Assembly: GCF_019029495.1 (NCBI RefSeq)
Contig: NZ_JAERQM010000011.1
Coordinates: 1-64,000, forward strand
DNA length: 64,000 nucleotides
Direction of reading: 5' to 3'
Source: Falsiroseomonas oleicola
GTDB taxonomy: Bacteria; Pseudomonadota; Alphaproteobacteria; Acetobacterales; Acetobacteraceae
The notes below the pieces were generated by a model, which ran no database searches, had not been told where the DNA came from, and saw only the letters and a program-made list of their open reading frames with translations. Position numbers and translations under genes: made by a program. Each line of letters opens with the position of its first letter. The first letter of the stretch is position 1. This document shows, in pieces, positions 25,043 through 33,150 of this stretch.

Positions 25043-25804
25043 CTATTGGGTCAGGAAGCCGCCATCGATGACCAGGCTGGTGCCGGTGACCATGGCGCTG
25101 GCGGGGCTGGCCAGGAAGACGATGGCGCCCATGATGTCCTCGACCGTCATGATCCGGCCGAGCGGCATGCGGCGGATCTGGCTGGTGCGGATTTTCTCAT
25201 CGGCCAGGAAGGCCTGGGTCAGCGGCGTCTCGACGAAGCCGGGCGCCACGGCATTCACCCGGATGCCCTTGGGGCCGAGCTCGAAGGCCATGGCCTTGGT
25301 CAGCCCCTCGATGGCGTGCTTGGTGGCGGTGTAGACGCTGCGATTGGCGCCGGCGACATGGCCGTTGACCGAGGACAGGTTGATGATGGCGCCGCCTTTG
25401 CCCTGCTCGGCCATGCCCCTGGCCACGGCCTGCGCCACGGTGAACATGGCGCGGATGTTGAGGTCCAGCAGCCGGTCCAGCGACTCATCCGGCACGTCCA
25501 GGAACGGCTCCCGGATATTGGTGCCGGCATTGTTCAGCAGGATGTCGAAGGGGCCCGAGGCCTCGACCAAAGCGCGCACCGCGTCCCGGTCCGTCACGTC
25601 GAGCTGCGCGGCGCGGGCGGCATGGCCGGCCTCCCCGACTGCGGTCGCCGTCTCCTCCAACTCATCCAGGCTGCGGGCGGCCAGCACCACATCGGCGCCT
25701 GCGGCGGCCAGGGCCACGGCGCCGGCGCGGCCGATGCCCTTGCTGGCCCCGGTGACCAGGGCGCGCAGCCCATCCAGGCGGAAGCTGGGGGTGACAGGGA
25801 GCAT
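25043..25804 (-). CDS. SDR-family NAD(P)-dependent oxidoreductase
   Basis: 253 aa classical short-chain dehydrogenase. The cofactor motif TGASKGIG lies at residues 18-25, NNAG near 91-94, and the active-site serine and YxxxK in NLSSVNGH ... YTATK. The PGFVETPL segment and the C-terminal TGTSLVIDGGF are typical. Many relatives are sugar or 3-oxoacyl reductases; the substrate cannot be set here. It is followed on the same strand by the gamma-glutamyltransferase gene. Confidence 0.9.
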   Translation of the reverse strand: MLPVTPSFRLDGLRALVTGASKGIGRAGAVALAAAGADVVLAARSLDELEETATAVGEAGHAARAAQLDVTDRDAVRALVEASGPFDILLNNAGTNIREPFLDVPDESLDRLLDLNIRAMFTVAQAVARGMAEQGKGGAIINLSSVNGHVAGANRSVYTATKHAIEGLTKAMAFELGPKGIRVNAVAPGFVETPLTQAFLADEKIRTSQIRRMPLGRIMTVEDIMGAIVFLASPASAMVTGTSLVIDGGFLTQ

Positions 25805-25919
25805 CTTGAGGCCTCCTCGGACGCATGCTTATGCCCCAGCCCATGCGCCGGCCGCCCGGATCGCGCAAGACCCAGCAACCCGCCCTTCCCCGCCCCCACG
25901 CCACACTGTAGGAATGGGC

Positions 25920-26258
25920 ATGGACCAGATCACCTATGCCGATTTCGAGAAGCTCGACATCCGCGTCGGGACCATCATCGATGCGCAGCCCTTTCCGGAG
26001 GCGCGCAAGCCCGCGATCAAGCTGTGGGTCGAATTCGGCCCGGGGATCGGGGTGAAGACCTCCTCCGCCCAGCTCACCGTGCATTATTCGCCGGACCGGC
26101 TGATCGGCCGCCAGGTGATGGCCGTGGTGAACTTCCCGCCCCGCCGCATCGGCGGCTTCGAGAGCGAGATCCTCGTGCTCGGCGTGCCGGATGAAAATGG
26201 CGCGGTGGTGCTGCTGAAGCCTGATCTGAAGGCGCCCGACGGCGGGCGGATGTTCTGA
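25920..26258 (+). CDS. csaA: CsaA-like tRNA-binding protein
   Basis: 112 aa, a single OB-fold tRNA-binding domain of the CsaA/Trbp111 type (DFEKLDIRVGTIIDAQPFPEARKPAIKLWVEFG near the start, then VKTSSAQLTVHYSPDRLIGRQVMAVVNFPPRRIGGFESE). CsaA dimers bind tRNA and have been reported as secretion-related chaperones. Length and motif order fit exactly. Two in-frame ATGs are possible, 25914 and 25920; the second has an AGGAA site at proper distance. gpt follows 30 bp downstream. Confidence 0.9.
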   Translation: MDQITYADFEKLDIRVGTIIDAQPFPEARKPAIKLWVEFGPGIGVKTSSAQLTVHYSPDRLIGRQVMAVVNFPPRRIGGFESEILVLGVPDENGAVVLLKPDLKAPDGGRMF

Positions 26259-26288
26259 CCAACCCTATGCCTGCAGGAAAATGAGAGA

Positions 26289-26774
26289 ATGGCGCCGCGC
26301 TACTACACGGTGACCTGGGACCAGCTGCACCGCGACGCCAAGGCCCTCGCCTGGCGGCTGGTGGAGCTTGGCCCCTGGAAAGGCATGGTCGCCATCACCC
26401 GGGGCGGCCTGATCCCGGCCGCGATCATCGCCCGCGAGCTGGATTGCCGGCTGATCGAGACGGTGTCCGTGGTGACCTATGACGAGGAGCATCGTGGCCA
26501 GCCCCAGGTGGTGAAGCCCCCCGCCGCCGCGCTGGACAGCCAGGGCGAGGGCTGGTTGCTGGTGGACGACCTGGTCGATACCGGCACCACCGCGCGGCTG
26601 GTGCGCGCCATGCTGCCGAAGGCGCATTTCGCGACGGTCTATGCCAAGCCCGCCGGCAACCCGACGGTGGACACCTTCATCACGGAAGTGTCGCAGGACA
26701 CCTGGATCCTGTTCCCCTGGGACACGGAGCCGCAGTTCATCGCGCCGATCGCCAAGGCGCATGCCGGGAAGTAG
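26289..26774 (+). CDS. gpt: Xanthine-guanine phosphoribosyltransferase
   Basis: 161 aa type I phosphoribosyltransferase that salvages xanthine and guanine with PRPP. The PRPP loop [19 protein letters not shown] is intact, preceded by the [17 protein letters not shown] segment. The C-terminal WILFPWDTE matches the XGPRT purine-binding region. Size agrees with Escherichia coli Gpt. Its last 38 bp overlap the convergent AraC-family gene. Confidence 0.92.
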   Translation: MAPRYYTVTWDQLHRDAKALAWRLVELGPWKGMVAITRGGLIPAAIIARELDCRLIETVSVVTYDEEHRGQPQVVKPPAAALDSQGEGWLLVDDLVDTGTTARLVRAMLPKAHFATVYAKPAGNPTVDTFITEVSQDTWILFPWDTEPQFIAPIAKAHAGK

Positions 26775-27657
26775 CCTCTTCCGGGCGGGCGCGTAGCGCC
26801 CGGATATCCCGACCGGGTGGCTGTCCGAACAGCCGGCCATATTCGCGGGTGAACTGCGGCACGCTCTCATAGCCCACCGCGAAGGCCGCATGGGCGATCG
26901 TATCGCCCTCCGACACCAGCCGGCGCCGCGCCTCGATCAGGCGCAGCTGCTTCTGGAACTGCAGGGGCGTCAGGCTGGTGGCCGCGCGGAAATGCGCGTG
27001 GAAGGCGGAAAGGCTCATCCCCGCCGCCTCGGCCAGTGCCTCCACCCGCAGCACACCGGCATAACCCGCCCGGATCACGGCGACGGCGCGGGCGATGCGC
27101 CGCGCAGGCCCGTCCGGCAGGCCAAGCGCGCGGATCGCCCCGCCATGGCGGCCCGACAGCAGCCAGAAATGCAGCTCCCGCATCAGCGATGGCGCCAGGA
27201 TGGGCAGGGCCGACGGGCGCTCCAGCAGGCGCATCAGGCGCAGCGCCGCCTCCGCCACCTCGGCTTCCGTGGCATCCACCGAGACCTTCCGGCCAGCCTG
27301 GCCCGGAGCCGGGCCCATCTCCGAGACCAGCGCCGCGATCATCGCCAGGTCGAGGTCCACGACCAGGGACAGGTAGGGCATGCGGGCGGAGGCCCGCGTC
27401 ACCTGGCTGACCGTCGGCACATCCGCCGTGATGAGCAGCGATTCCCCCGCGCCGAAGTCGAAGCTGCTGCCGCCCATCGTCACGCGCTTGTCCCCCTGCA
27501 GCACGATCGCGACCAAGGGGTTGGAGATGGCGTATTGCAGCGCCGTCGGCTGCATCTCGCGCAGCACGGTGAGGCCGGGCATCGCGATCCGCGCGATGCC
27601 GTCCCGGCCATGGCGCTCCGCATGCGACCGCGCGGCCGCGACCAGGCTGTCGATCAT
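26737..27657 (-). CDS. AraC-family transcriptional regulator
   Basis: 306 aa. An N-terminal AraC_N-type cupin-like domain ([35 protein letters not shown]) is followed by a C-terminal pair of helix-turn-helices (about 200-295: [45 protein letters not shown]). Regulators of this type commonly control a divergent dehydrogenase or reductase gene; here the neighbour is an SDR at 27843. Three copies of a TCGGGCAAG-like motif, two of them 21 bp apart, lie between the genes and are candidate binding sites. The ligand is unknown. Confidence 0.9.
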   Translation of the reverse strand: MIDSLVAAARSHAERHGRDGIARIAMPGLTVLREMQPTALQYAISNPLVAIVLQGDKRVTMGGSSFDFGAGESLLITADVPTVSQVTRASARMPYLSLVVDLDLAMIAALVSEMGPAPGQAGRKVSVDATEAEVAEAALRLMRLLERPSALPILAPSLMRELHFWLLSGRHGGAIRALGLPDGPARRIARAVAVIRAGYAGVLRVEALAEAAGMSLSAFHAHFRAATSLTPLQFQKQLRLIEARRRLVSEGDTIAHAAFAVGYESVPQFTREYGRLFGQPPGRDIRALRARPEEATSRHAPWRSAR

Positions 27658-27685
27658 CCTGGGACCCTAGGCCCGGCGCGCATCT

Positions 27686-27779
27686 TCGGGCAAGCCATCC
27701 ATACGATCAGGAACCTATACCGGCGCATCGGCGGAGCAGATCGGGAGAATCAGGCAAGACTGTGCGAGCATCGGGCAAG
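27686..27779. promoter_or_regulatory. Phased direct repeats, candidate AraC-type binding sites
   Basis: TCGGGCAAG occurs at 27686-27694 and 27771-27779, and TCAGGCAAG at 27750-27758. The last two are 21 bp apart, two helical turns, which is the usual AraC half-site phasing; the first lies 64 bp further away, about three such units. A weaker CCGGGCAAC follows at 27789-27797. They are in the 185-bp gap between the AraC gene and the SDR gene. Confidence 0.5.
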
Positions 27780-27842
27780 TCGCGATGGCCGGGCAACGGC
27801 ATATCTCGGGCCGCCACATCACCCACTGCATGGAGCCTTCCG

Positions 27843-28598
27843 ATGCCCGCCATTACCCTCGTCACCGGCGCCAGCCGCGGCCTCGGCCGCAACACCGCCA
27901 TCAGCCTCGCGCGCCGGGGCGGCGACGTGATCCTGACCTATCGCGGCGGGGCCGAGGCCGCGCAGGCGGTCGTGGCCGAGATCGAGGCGCTGGGCCGCCG
28001 CGCCGTCGCGCTCCAACTCGACGTCACCGACATCGCGGGCTTCGCCGGCTTCGCACAGACCCTGCGCGCCGCGCTGCGCGACATCTGGGGCCGGGACAGC
28101 TTCGACCACCTGGTGAACAATGCCGGCCAGGGCGAGATGGGCAGCCTGGCGGAGACCACGGAAGCGCAGTTCGACGCGCTGTTTGCCACCCATGTCAAAG
28201 GCGTGTTCTTCCTGACCCAGGCGCTGCTGCCCCTGCTGGCGGATGGCGGGAGGATCGTGAACTTCTCCTCCGGCCTCACCCGGGTCTCCTTCCCCGGCTT
28301 CTCCGCCTACGCGGCGGCCAAGGGCGCGGTGGAGGTGCTCAGCCTCTATATGGCCAAGGAGCTCGGGGCGCGCGGCATCGCGGTGAATACCGTGGCGCCC
28401 GGCGCCATCGAGACCGATTTCCTCGGCGGCGCCGTGCGCGACATGCCGGACCTCAACCGCGAATTCGCGGCGATGACCGCGCTCGGCCGCGTCGGCGTGC
28501 CGGACGACATCGGGCCGATGGTCGCCAGCCTGCTCGGCCCGGACCATCGCTGGGTCAATGCGCAGCGCATCGAGGTCTCGGGCGGTCAGAGCATCTGA
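27843..28598 (+). CDS. SDR-family NAD(P)-dependent oxidoreductase
   Basis: 251 aa classical SDR with TGASRGLG at residues 8-15, VNNAGQGEMG near 94, the active-site block NFSSGLTRVSFPGFSAYAAAKG and PGAIETDFLGGAVRDM. The C-terminal RWVNAQRIEVSGGQSI is a common ending in this clade. Divergent from an AraC-family regulator across a gap with phased repeats, so expression is probably inducible by that regulator. Substrate unknown; it differs clearly from the SDR at 25043-25804. Confidence 0.9.
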   Translation: MPAITLVTGASRGLGRNTAISLARRGGDVILTYRGGAEAAQAVVAEIEALGRRAVALQLDVTDIAGFAGFAQTLRAALRDIWGRDSFDHLVNNAGQGEMGSLAETTEAQFDALFATHVKGVFFLTQALLPLLADGGRIVNFSSGLTRVSFPGFSAYAAAKGAVEVLSLYMAKELGARGIAVNTVAPGAIETDFLGGAVRDMPDLNREFAAMTALGRVGVPDDIGPMVASLLGPDHRWVNAQRIEVSGGQSI

Positions 28599-28629
28599 GC
28601 GCGGCCCCCCATGCGTTAGGACAGATGCG

Positions 28630-29940
28630 TCAGAAGGAGGGAATCTCCTCCTTCGCCACCAGCACCTTGTCGACGCGGCGGCCGTCCATATCCACCACCT
28701 CGAAGCGCCAGCCGGACCAGGAGATGCGGTCTCCCTCCTTCGGGATGCGCTGCAGCAGCGCCAGCATCAGCCCGGCGACGGTATGATAGGTGCCCTCCTG
28801 CGGCAGATCCGGCAGGTCGAGCCGCGCCTTCAATTCGTCGGAGGGCATCATCCCCTCCAGCAGCAGGCTGCCGTCGTGGCGCACCACGGTCGGATGGTCG
28901 GAATCGTGCTGCGGCGCGCCCAGCTCGCCGACGATGGCCTCCAGCAGGTCGGAGGCGGTGACCACCCCCTCGAAGCTGCCATATTCGTCCATCACCAGCG
29001 CCATGCCGATCGGGTCGCCGCGCAGCCGTTCCAGCGCATCGAGCGCCGAGAGCGTGTCCGGCAGCACCCGGGCCTGGCGCAGCGCACGCGCCACCGACAT
29101 CGGCGCGCCTTCCAGCAACTGGTCGAGCAGATCCTTGGCGGCGACCACGCCAACCACATTGTCCACCCGCCGGTCGGCGACGACAAAACGGGTGACGGAG
29201 GAAGCGCGCAGGCGGGCGGCGATATCCTCGGGGGAGGCCGTGCGGTCCAGCCATTCCAGCTCGTTGCGCGGCGTCATCAGCGCACGCACCGGCTTGTCGG
29301 CCAGGCGCAGCACACGCTCGATCATCTGGCGCTCCTCGGCCTCGATGGCGCCGGAGGTCGCGCCTTCCGCCACCACGGCCTTCACCTCCTCCTCCGTGAT
29401 CTGGTTGGCGCTGACATCGTGCTTGCCGAACAGGCGCAGCACGAAGGCGGAGGAGTTGGAGAGCAGCCAGATCACCGGGCTGGTGATCTTCGACAGGCTG
29501 GAAAGCGGGCGCGCGACGAGCACGGCGACGCGTTCCGGATTGCGCAGCGCGAGCTGCTTCGGCACCAGCTCGCCCAGGATCAGGCTGAGATAGGTGATGG
29601 CCATCACCACCAGGGCGAAGGCCACTTCCCCGGCCGCCGTGCCGATCATCGGGATTTGCGCCAGCACTTCCGCCAGCACCGCGGCCAGGCGGGCGCCACC
29701 GAAGGCGCCGGCGAGGATGCCGACCAGGGTGATGCCGACCTGCACGGTGGGCAGGAAGCGCTGCGGATCATCGGCCAGGGCCTGGGCCGCCGTGGCACCC
29801 TTGTGGCCGCGGCGCGCCATGGCGCTGAGGCGCATGCGGCGCGAGGAGACGATCGCCAACTCGCTCATCGCGAAAAGGCCGTTGAGCAGGACCAGCAGCA
29901 GGATCAGCAGCACTTCGAGGCCGATGGCCATCTCGTTCAT
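28630..29940 (-). CDS. CNNM/CorC-type hemolysin-family membrane protein
   Basis: 436 aa. Order: an N-terminal CNNM (DUF21) transmembrane domain (LLILLLVLLNGLFAMSELAIVSSRRMR, then two or three further TM segments to about 170), a pair of CBS domains (about 210-330), and the C-terminal CorC/HlyC domain (about 350-435). Proteins of this class are Mg2+/Co2+ transporters or regulators of divalent cation efflux; the hemolysin name is historical. ATG 29940 (MNEMAIGLEVLLILL) is preferred over upstream in-frame ATGs, which would add a non-conserved basic extension. Confidence 0.9.
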   Translation of the reverse strand: MNEMAIGLEVLLILLLVLLNGLFAMSELAIVSSRRMRLSAMARRGHKGATAAQALADDPQRFLPTVQVGITLVGILAGAFGGARLAAVLAEVLAQIPMIGTAAGEVAFALVVMAITYLSLILGELVPKQLALRNPERVAVLVARPLSSLSKITSPVIWLLSNSSAFVLRLFGKHDVSANQITEEEVKAVVAEGATSGAIEAEERQMIERVLRLADKPVRALMTPRNELEWLDRTASPEDIAARLRASSVTRFVVADRRVDNVVGVVAAKDLLDQLLEGAPMSVARALRQARVLPDTLSALDALERLRGDPIGMALVMDEYGSFEGVVTASDLLEAIVGELGAPQHDSDHPTVVRHDGSLLLEGMMPSDELKARLDLPDLPQEGTYHTVAGLMLALLQRIPKEGDRISWSGWRFEVVDMDGRRVDKVLVAKEEIPSF

Positions 29941-30144
29941 GTTCTCCGGATGCGGGGCGAGGTGGTGATGTAGCGCCCGCGTGGCACCAACGAAACCGTT
30001 GATGATGGGGCGACTCGCGCCTGGGGCACGCCCAATCATGGCAAAATCGTGGCGCGCAATGAACGGTCTCAAAAAAATTTGTGTTGTGTTAATAATTGGA
30101 TTTGTTAAGGTCCTGGCAATACCTTCCCGCTTTGGAGGCAATCC
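29941..30144. other. Divergent intergenic region with AT-rich promoter segment
   Basis: 204 bp between the CNNM/CorC gene and the small ORF at 30145. The right 80 bp are AT-rich for this genome (AAAAAAATTTG, TTAATAATTGGATTTG) and probably carry the promoters. I could not fit a confident -35/-10 pair. Confidence 0.5.
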
Positions 30145-30456
30145 ATGCGCCAAGATGAATCGACCCTCGCCAGCCTGCCCCAGGGCGATGCCGCGATCCT
30201 TCCTTTCCCGAACAGCGCCGAGCGCCGTTTGCGCGTTGCACTACGCAATCTGGAGGCCGCACTCGCCGAGCAGCGGGCCGCCATCGCCAGCTTCCGGCAT
30301 GAGCTTTCCGCCCTCGGCACCGCCGTCGCCGGCCTTGGCGACAGCACCCAGGCCTTGCAGGACCGCCTGCATGACACGGCCGAGGATACCGCGCTGGCCC
30401 GCGAGGCCGCGCTGCGCCTGCAGACCACCGCCGATGCGATGATGCGGGTGAATTGA
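30145..30456 (+). CDS. Small coiled-coil protein, unknown function
   Basis: 103 aa, alanine- and glutamate-rich. Residues 26-100 are predicted to be one long helix with heptad-like spacing (RRLRVALRNLEAALAEQRA, ALQDRLHDTAEDTALAREA). There are no TM segments and no cysteines. A GGAGG ribosome site lies 8 bp upstream of the ATG, supporting a real gene. Its promoter region is AT-rich. The neighbour downstream is hexR, 74 bp away and with its own operator, so it is probably a separate unit. I do not recognise a family. Confidence 0.6.
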   Translation: MRQDESTLASLPQGDAAILPFPNSAERRLRVALRNLEAALAEQRAAIASFRHELSALGTAVAGLGDSTQALQDRLHDTAEDTALAREAALRLQTTADAMMRVN

Positions 30457-30497
30457 GGCTTCCGCCGAAACGGCGCTTGCCGCCAAGCTCCGGCGGA

Positions 30498-30514
30498 TTG
30501 TAGTAAAGCTACAA
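30498..30514. promoter_or_regulatory. HexR operator upstream of hexR-eda-kdgK
   Basis: TTGTAGTAAAGCTACAA is a 17-bp palindrome with perfect 6-bp arms (TTGTAG/CTACAA) and a 5-bp AT-rich centre. It matches the published HexR consensus form TGTARTWWWAYTACA almost exactly. It ends 16 bp before the hexR start, so binding would block the ribosome or promoter region, as expected for autoregulation. Confidence 0.85.
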
Positions 30515-30530
30515 TTCAACGGAGGACAGG

Positions 30531-31367
30531 GTGCGCGACCGGATCGCCCACCTGCTGGACCGGCTCAGCCCGGCCGAACGCAAGGTTGCGGAACTGGTCA
30601 CCGCCGATCCGGCGGCGACCATGAACGCGACCCTTGCCACCCTGGCGCGCAATGCCGGGGTCTCCGAGCCCACCGTCATCCGCTTCTGCCGCTCCCTCGG
30701 CCTCGATGGCTTCGCCGATCTGCGCATGGCCCTGGCGCGGGCGGAGGGTGTCGGCACGACCCGCATGCACCGCCGAATCGGTCCGGGCACCCCGGTGCCG
30801 GAAGCCGCCAGCGCCGTCTTCGACACCGCCATCCTCGCCTTGGGCGAGGTGCGGGACCGCATGGATGTGGCGGCGATCGAGCGCGCCGCCCTCGCCTTGG
30901 TCCGCGCCGCCCGGGTCGAGATCTGGGGCTATGGCGCCTCCGCCGCCGTGGCGCAGGACCTGGCGCACAAGCTGTTCCGCATCTGCCGCGGCGTCGTCGC
31001 CCGCGCCGATCCGCACATGCAGGCCATGGCCGCCGCCACGCTGGATGGCGATGCCGTCGCACTCTGCATCTCCCATACCGGGCGGAGCCGGGAGATCGTG
31101 GAGGTCGCGGTGCTGGCCGCCGCCGCCGGCGCCACCGTCATCGCCCTCACCCATCCGGGATCGCCTCTGGCCAGCCACGCCACGCTCGTGATCGGCTGCG
31201 AGGTGGATGAGGATACGGCGCTGCACACGCCCATGGTCTCCCGCCTCGCGCACCTCGTGCTGGGCGACGCGCTGTCCGTCGCCGCCGCACTGCTCTCGCC
31301 GCCGGCGGCGGGGGAGCGGCTGGGGCGCATGAAGGCCGCCTTGCAGCAGCGGCGGATCGCGCCGTGA
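30531..31367 (+). CDS. hexR: RpiR/HexR-family transcriptional regulator
   Basis: 278 aa. An N-terminal RpiR helix-turn-helix (about 1-77: LSPAERKVAELVTADP, LATLARNAGVSEPTVIRFCR) is followed by a SIS sugar-phosphate domain (about 105-245, with CISHTGRSREIVEVA). HexR represses Entner-Doudoroff and related genes and is released by KDPG. Its operator at 30498-30514 and the downstream eda and sugar kinase support the HexR identity over generic RpiR. The start is GTG 30531 (VRDRIAHLLDRL), preceded by a GGAGG site about 6 bp upstream. Confidence 0.9.
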   Translation: MRDRIAHLLDRLSPAERKVAELVTADPAATMNATLATLARNAGVSEPTVIRFCRSLGLDGFADLRMALARAEGVGTTRMHRRIGPGTPVPEAASAVFDTAILALGEVRDRMDVAAIERAALALVRAARVEIWGYGASAAVAQDLAHKLFRICRGVVARADPHMQAMAAATLDGDAVALCISHTGRSREIVEVAVLAAAAGATVIALTHPGSPLASHATLVIGCEVDEDTALHTPMVSRLAHLVLGDALSVAAALLSPPAAGERLGRMKAALQQRRIAP

Positions 31368-31395
31368 AGCCGCCAGCCAACCGGGAGACACAGCC

Positions 31396-32028
31396 ATGAC
31401 GACCCATCCTCTTCTGCCAATGCTGCGTGCGGCGCGCGTCATTCCCGTGGTGCGGACCACGGATTCCCGACTGGCGGCACTCGCCATCGAATGGCTGCGC
31501 GGCGCCGGGCTGACCATCTTCGAGATCACCATGACGGTGCCCGACGCCACCGGCCTGATCCGCGCGCTCTCCGCCGACCCGGCGCTGACCATCGGTGCCG
31601 GCACGGTGCCGGACCGCGCGACGGCGGAGGCCTGCCTCGCCGCCGGGGCGCGCTTCCTGGTCTCGCCCTGGGTCGATGCGGAGGTCGCGGCGGCGGCGCG
31701 GGCGGCCGGCGCGGCCTCCATGCTCGGGGCGATGACGCCGACCGAGGTGCGCGCCGCGCTGGCGGCCGGCGCCGATGTGGTGAAGGTGTTTCCGGCCAGT
31801 TCCGCCGGCGGCCCCGGCCATGTGAAGGCTTTGCGCTCGGTCTTCCCGGATGTCGCCTTCTGCCCGACAGGCGGCGTCGATGCCCGCAACGCGCCGGACT
31901 ACCTGGCGGCCGGCGCCGCCTTTGTCGGCATCGGCGGCCGGCTGGTGGATGAGGCGCTGCTGGCGCGCGGCGACCGCGCCGCGGTGGAGGCCGCGGCGCG
32001 CGACGTGCTCGGCCTGCAACAGGCCTGA
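31396..32028 (+). CDS. eda: 2-dehydro-3-deoxyphosphogluconate/4-hydroxy-2-oxoglutarate aldolase
   Basis: 210 aa class I aldolase that splits KDPG into pyruvate and glyceraldehyde 3-phosphate, or acts on 4-hydroxy-2-oxoglutarate. The Schiff-base lysine is K130 (ADVVKVFPAS) and the catalytic acid is E43 (TIFEITMTVP). The position corresponding to Arg49 of Escherichia coli Eda, which holds the pyruvate carboxylate, is Thr47 here, as in some related aldolases. The remaining PTGGVDA and IGGRLVDE segments are typical. It is 28 bp downstream of hexR and 14 bp upstream of the kinase, so it is part of one operon. Confidence 0.9.
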   Translation: MTTHPLLPMLRAARVIPVVRTTDSRLAALAIEWLRGAGLTIFEITMTVPDATGLIRALSADPALTIGAGTVPDRATAEACLAAGARFLVSPWVDAEVAAAARAAGAASMLGAMTPTEVRAALAAGADVVKVFPASSAGGPGHVKALRSVFPDVAFCPTGGVDARNAPDYLAAGAAFVGIGGRLVDEALLARGDRAAVEAAARDVLGLQQA

Positions 32029-32042
32029 GGAGGCTGACCGCC

Positions 32043-32972
32043 ATGCCCGACATTCTCTGCCTCGGCGAGCCCATGCTGGAATTCAACCAGCAGCCCGGCG
32101 GCCCCGATGGCCGCAGCCTGTACCTGGAGGGGCATGGTGGCGACACCTCCAACGCCGCGATCGCCGCCGCGCGCAGCGGCGCGGAGGTCGGCATGATCGC
32201 CCATATGGGGCAGGACCGGCCCGGCCAGAGCTTCGCCGAGCTCTGGGCGATGGAAGGCGTCGATACCGCCTGCGTGCAGACTGACCCGGAGGCGCCGACG
32301 GGCATCTATTTCGTCAGCCACGGGCCACAGGGCCACGACTTCACCTTCTACCGCAAGGGCAGCGCCGCCAGCCGCATGCGGGTGCGGGACGTGCCGGAGG
32401 AGGCGATCCGGCAGGCGCGGATCCTGCATCTGTCGGGCATCAGCCTCGGCATTTCCGAAAGCGCCTGCGACGCCGCCTTCCACGCCATCCAGGTGGCGCG
32501 GAAGGCGGGGGTCAGCGTGTCCTTCGACACCAATCTGCGCCTGCGCCTATGGCCGCTGCGCCGCGCCTCCGCCTGCATCCATACCGCGGTCGGCATGGCC
32601 GACATGGTCTTCCCCTCCTATGACGATGCGGTGCTGCTGACCGGGCTGAAGGATGCGGAGGCGATCGCGGATTTCTACCTGCGGCTCTGCCCGCTGGTGC
32701 TGCTGAAGCTGGGGGCGGAGGGGCTGCTGGTGGCGACGCGGGAAAGCCGGGCGCGCGTGCTGGGCTTTCCGGTCCGGGCGGTGGATGCGACCGGCGCGGG
32801 CGACACGCTGGCCGGCGCCTTCATGGCGCGGATCGTGGCCGGCGACGATGTGTGGGAAGCGGCCCGCTACGCCAATGCCGCCGCCGCCCTGTCCACCACC
32901 GGCTATGGCGCCGTCGCGCCGATCCCCACGGCGGCGGAGGTCCTGGCCTTCCTGGAGATGCAGCGGAACTGA
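32043..32972 (+). CDS. kdgK: PfkB-family sugar kinase, probable 2-dehydro-3-deoxygluconokinase
   Basis: 309 aa. PfkB signatures are present: GGDTSNAAIAAARSGAEVG near the N-terminus and DATGAGDTLAGAF at the C-terminus, the second with the anion-hole and catalytic base residues. The middle HLSGISLGIS and FDTNLRLRLW blocks match KDG kinases. It would phosphorylate 2-keto-3-deoxygluconate to KDPG, the Eda substrate encoded just upstream. The symbol rests on this pairing; another deoxy-sugar acid is possible. Confidence 0.85.
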   Translation: MPDILCLGEPMLEFNQQPGGPDGRSLYLEGHGGDTSNAAIAAARSGAEVGMIAHMGQDRPGQSFAELWAMEGVDTACVQTDPEAPTGIYFVSHGPQGHDFTFYRKGSAASRMRVRDVPEEAIRQARILHLSGISLGISESACDAAFHAIQVARKAGVSVSFDTNLRLRLWPLRRASACIHTAVGMADMVFPSYDDAVLLTGLKDAEAIADFYLRLCPLVLLKLGAEGLLVATRESRARVLGFPVRAVDATGAGDTLAGAFMARIVAGDDVWEAARYANAAAALSTTGYGAVAPIPTAAEVLAFLEMQRN

Positions 32973-32988
32973 GCCGGGCCTCGCGCTA

Positions 32989-33150
32989 GGGCCTGTGGAC
33001 AGTTGGGGCCGTGATGCGGCCGGCGAGGGGTTTTTCGTGCTGGGAAGGAAGCCAGCGGAGCCGATGGCTATCCATCGGCGAGCATGGCTGACGAACCCAG
33101 CGCGGAAAAGCACCGCCGGACGCGCCCGCAACCCAACTGTCCACAGGTCC
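32989..33150. mobile_element. 162-bp foldback MITE-like element with TA target duplication
   Basis: The ends are inverted repeats: GGGCCTGTGGACAGTTGGG reading in from 32989, and GGACCTGTGGACAGTTGGG reading in from 33150, with one mismatch in 19. A TA dinucleotide flanks each side (32987-32988 and 33151-33152). The inner sequence also folds back along its whole length, around a perfect GCCGATGG-CTAT-CCATCGGC hairpin at 33060-33079. No ORF lies inside. The structure fits a non-autonomous element moved by an IS630- or IS427-like transposase. The right end supplies the third base of the neighbouring GNAT stop codon. Confidence 0.85.
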
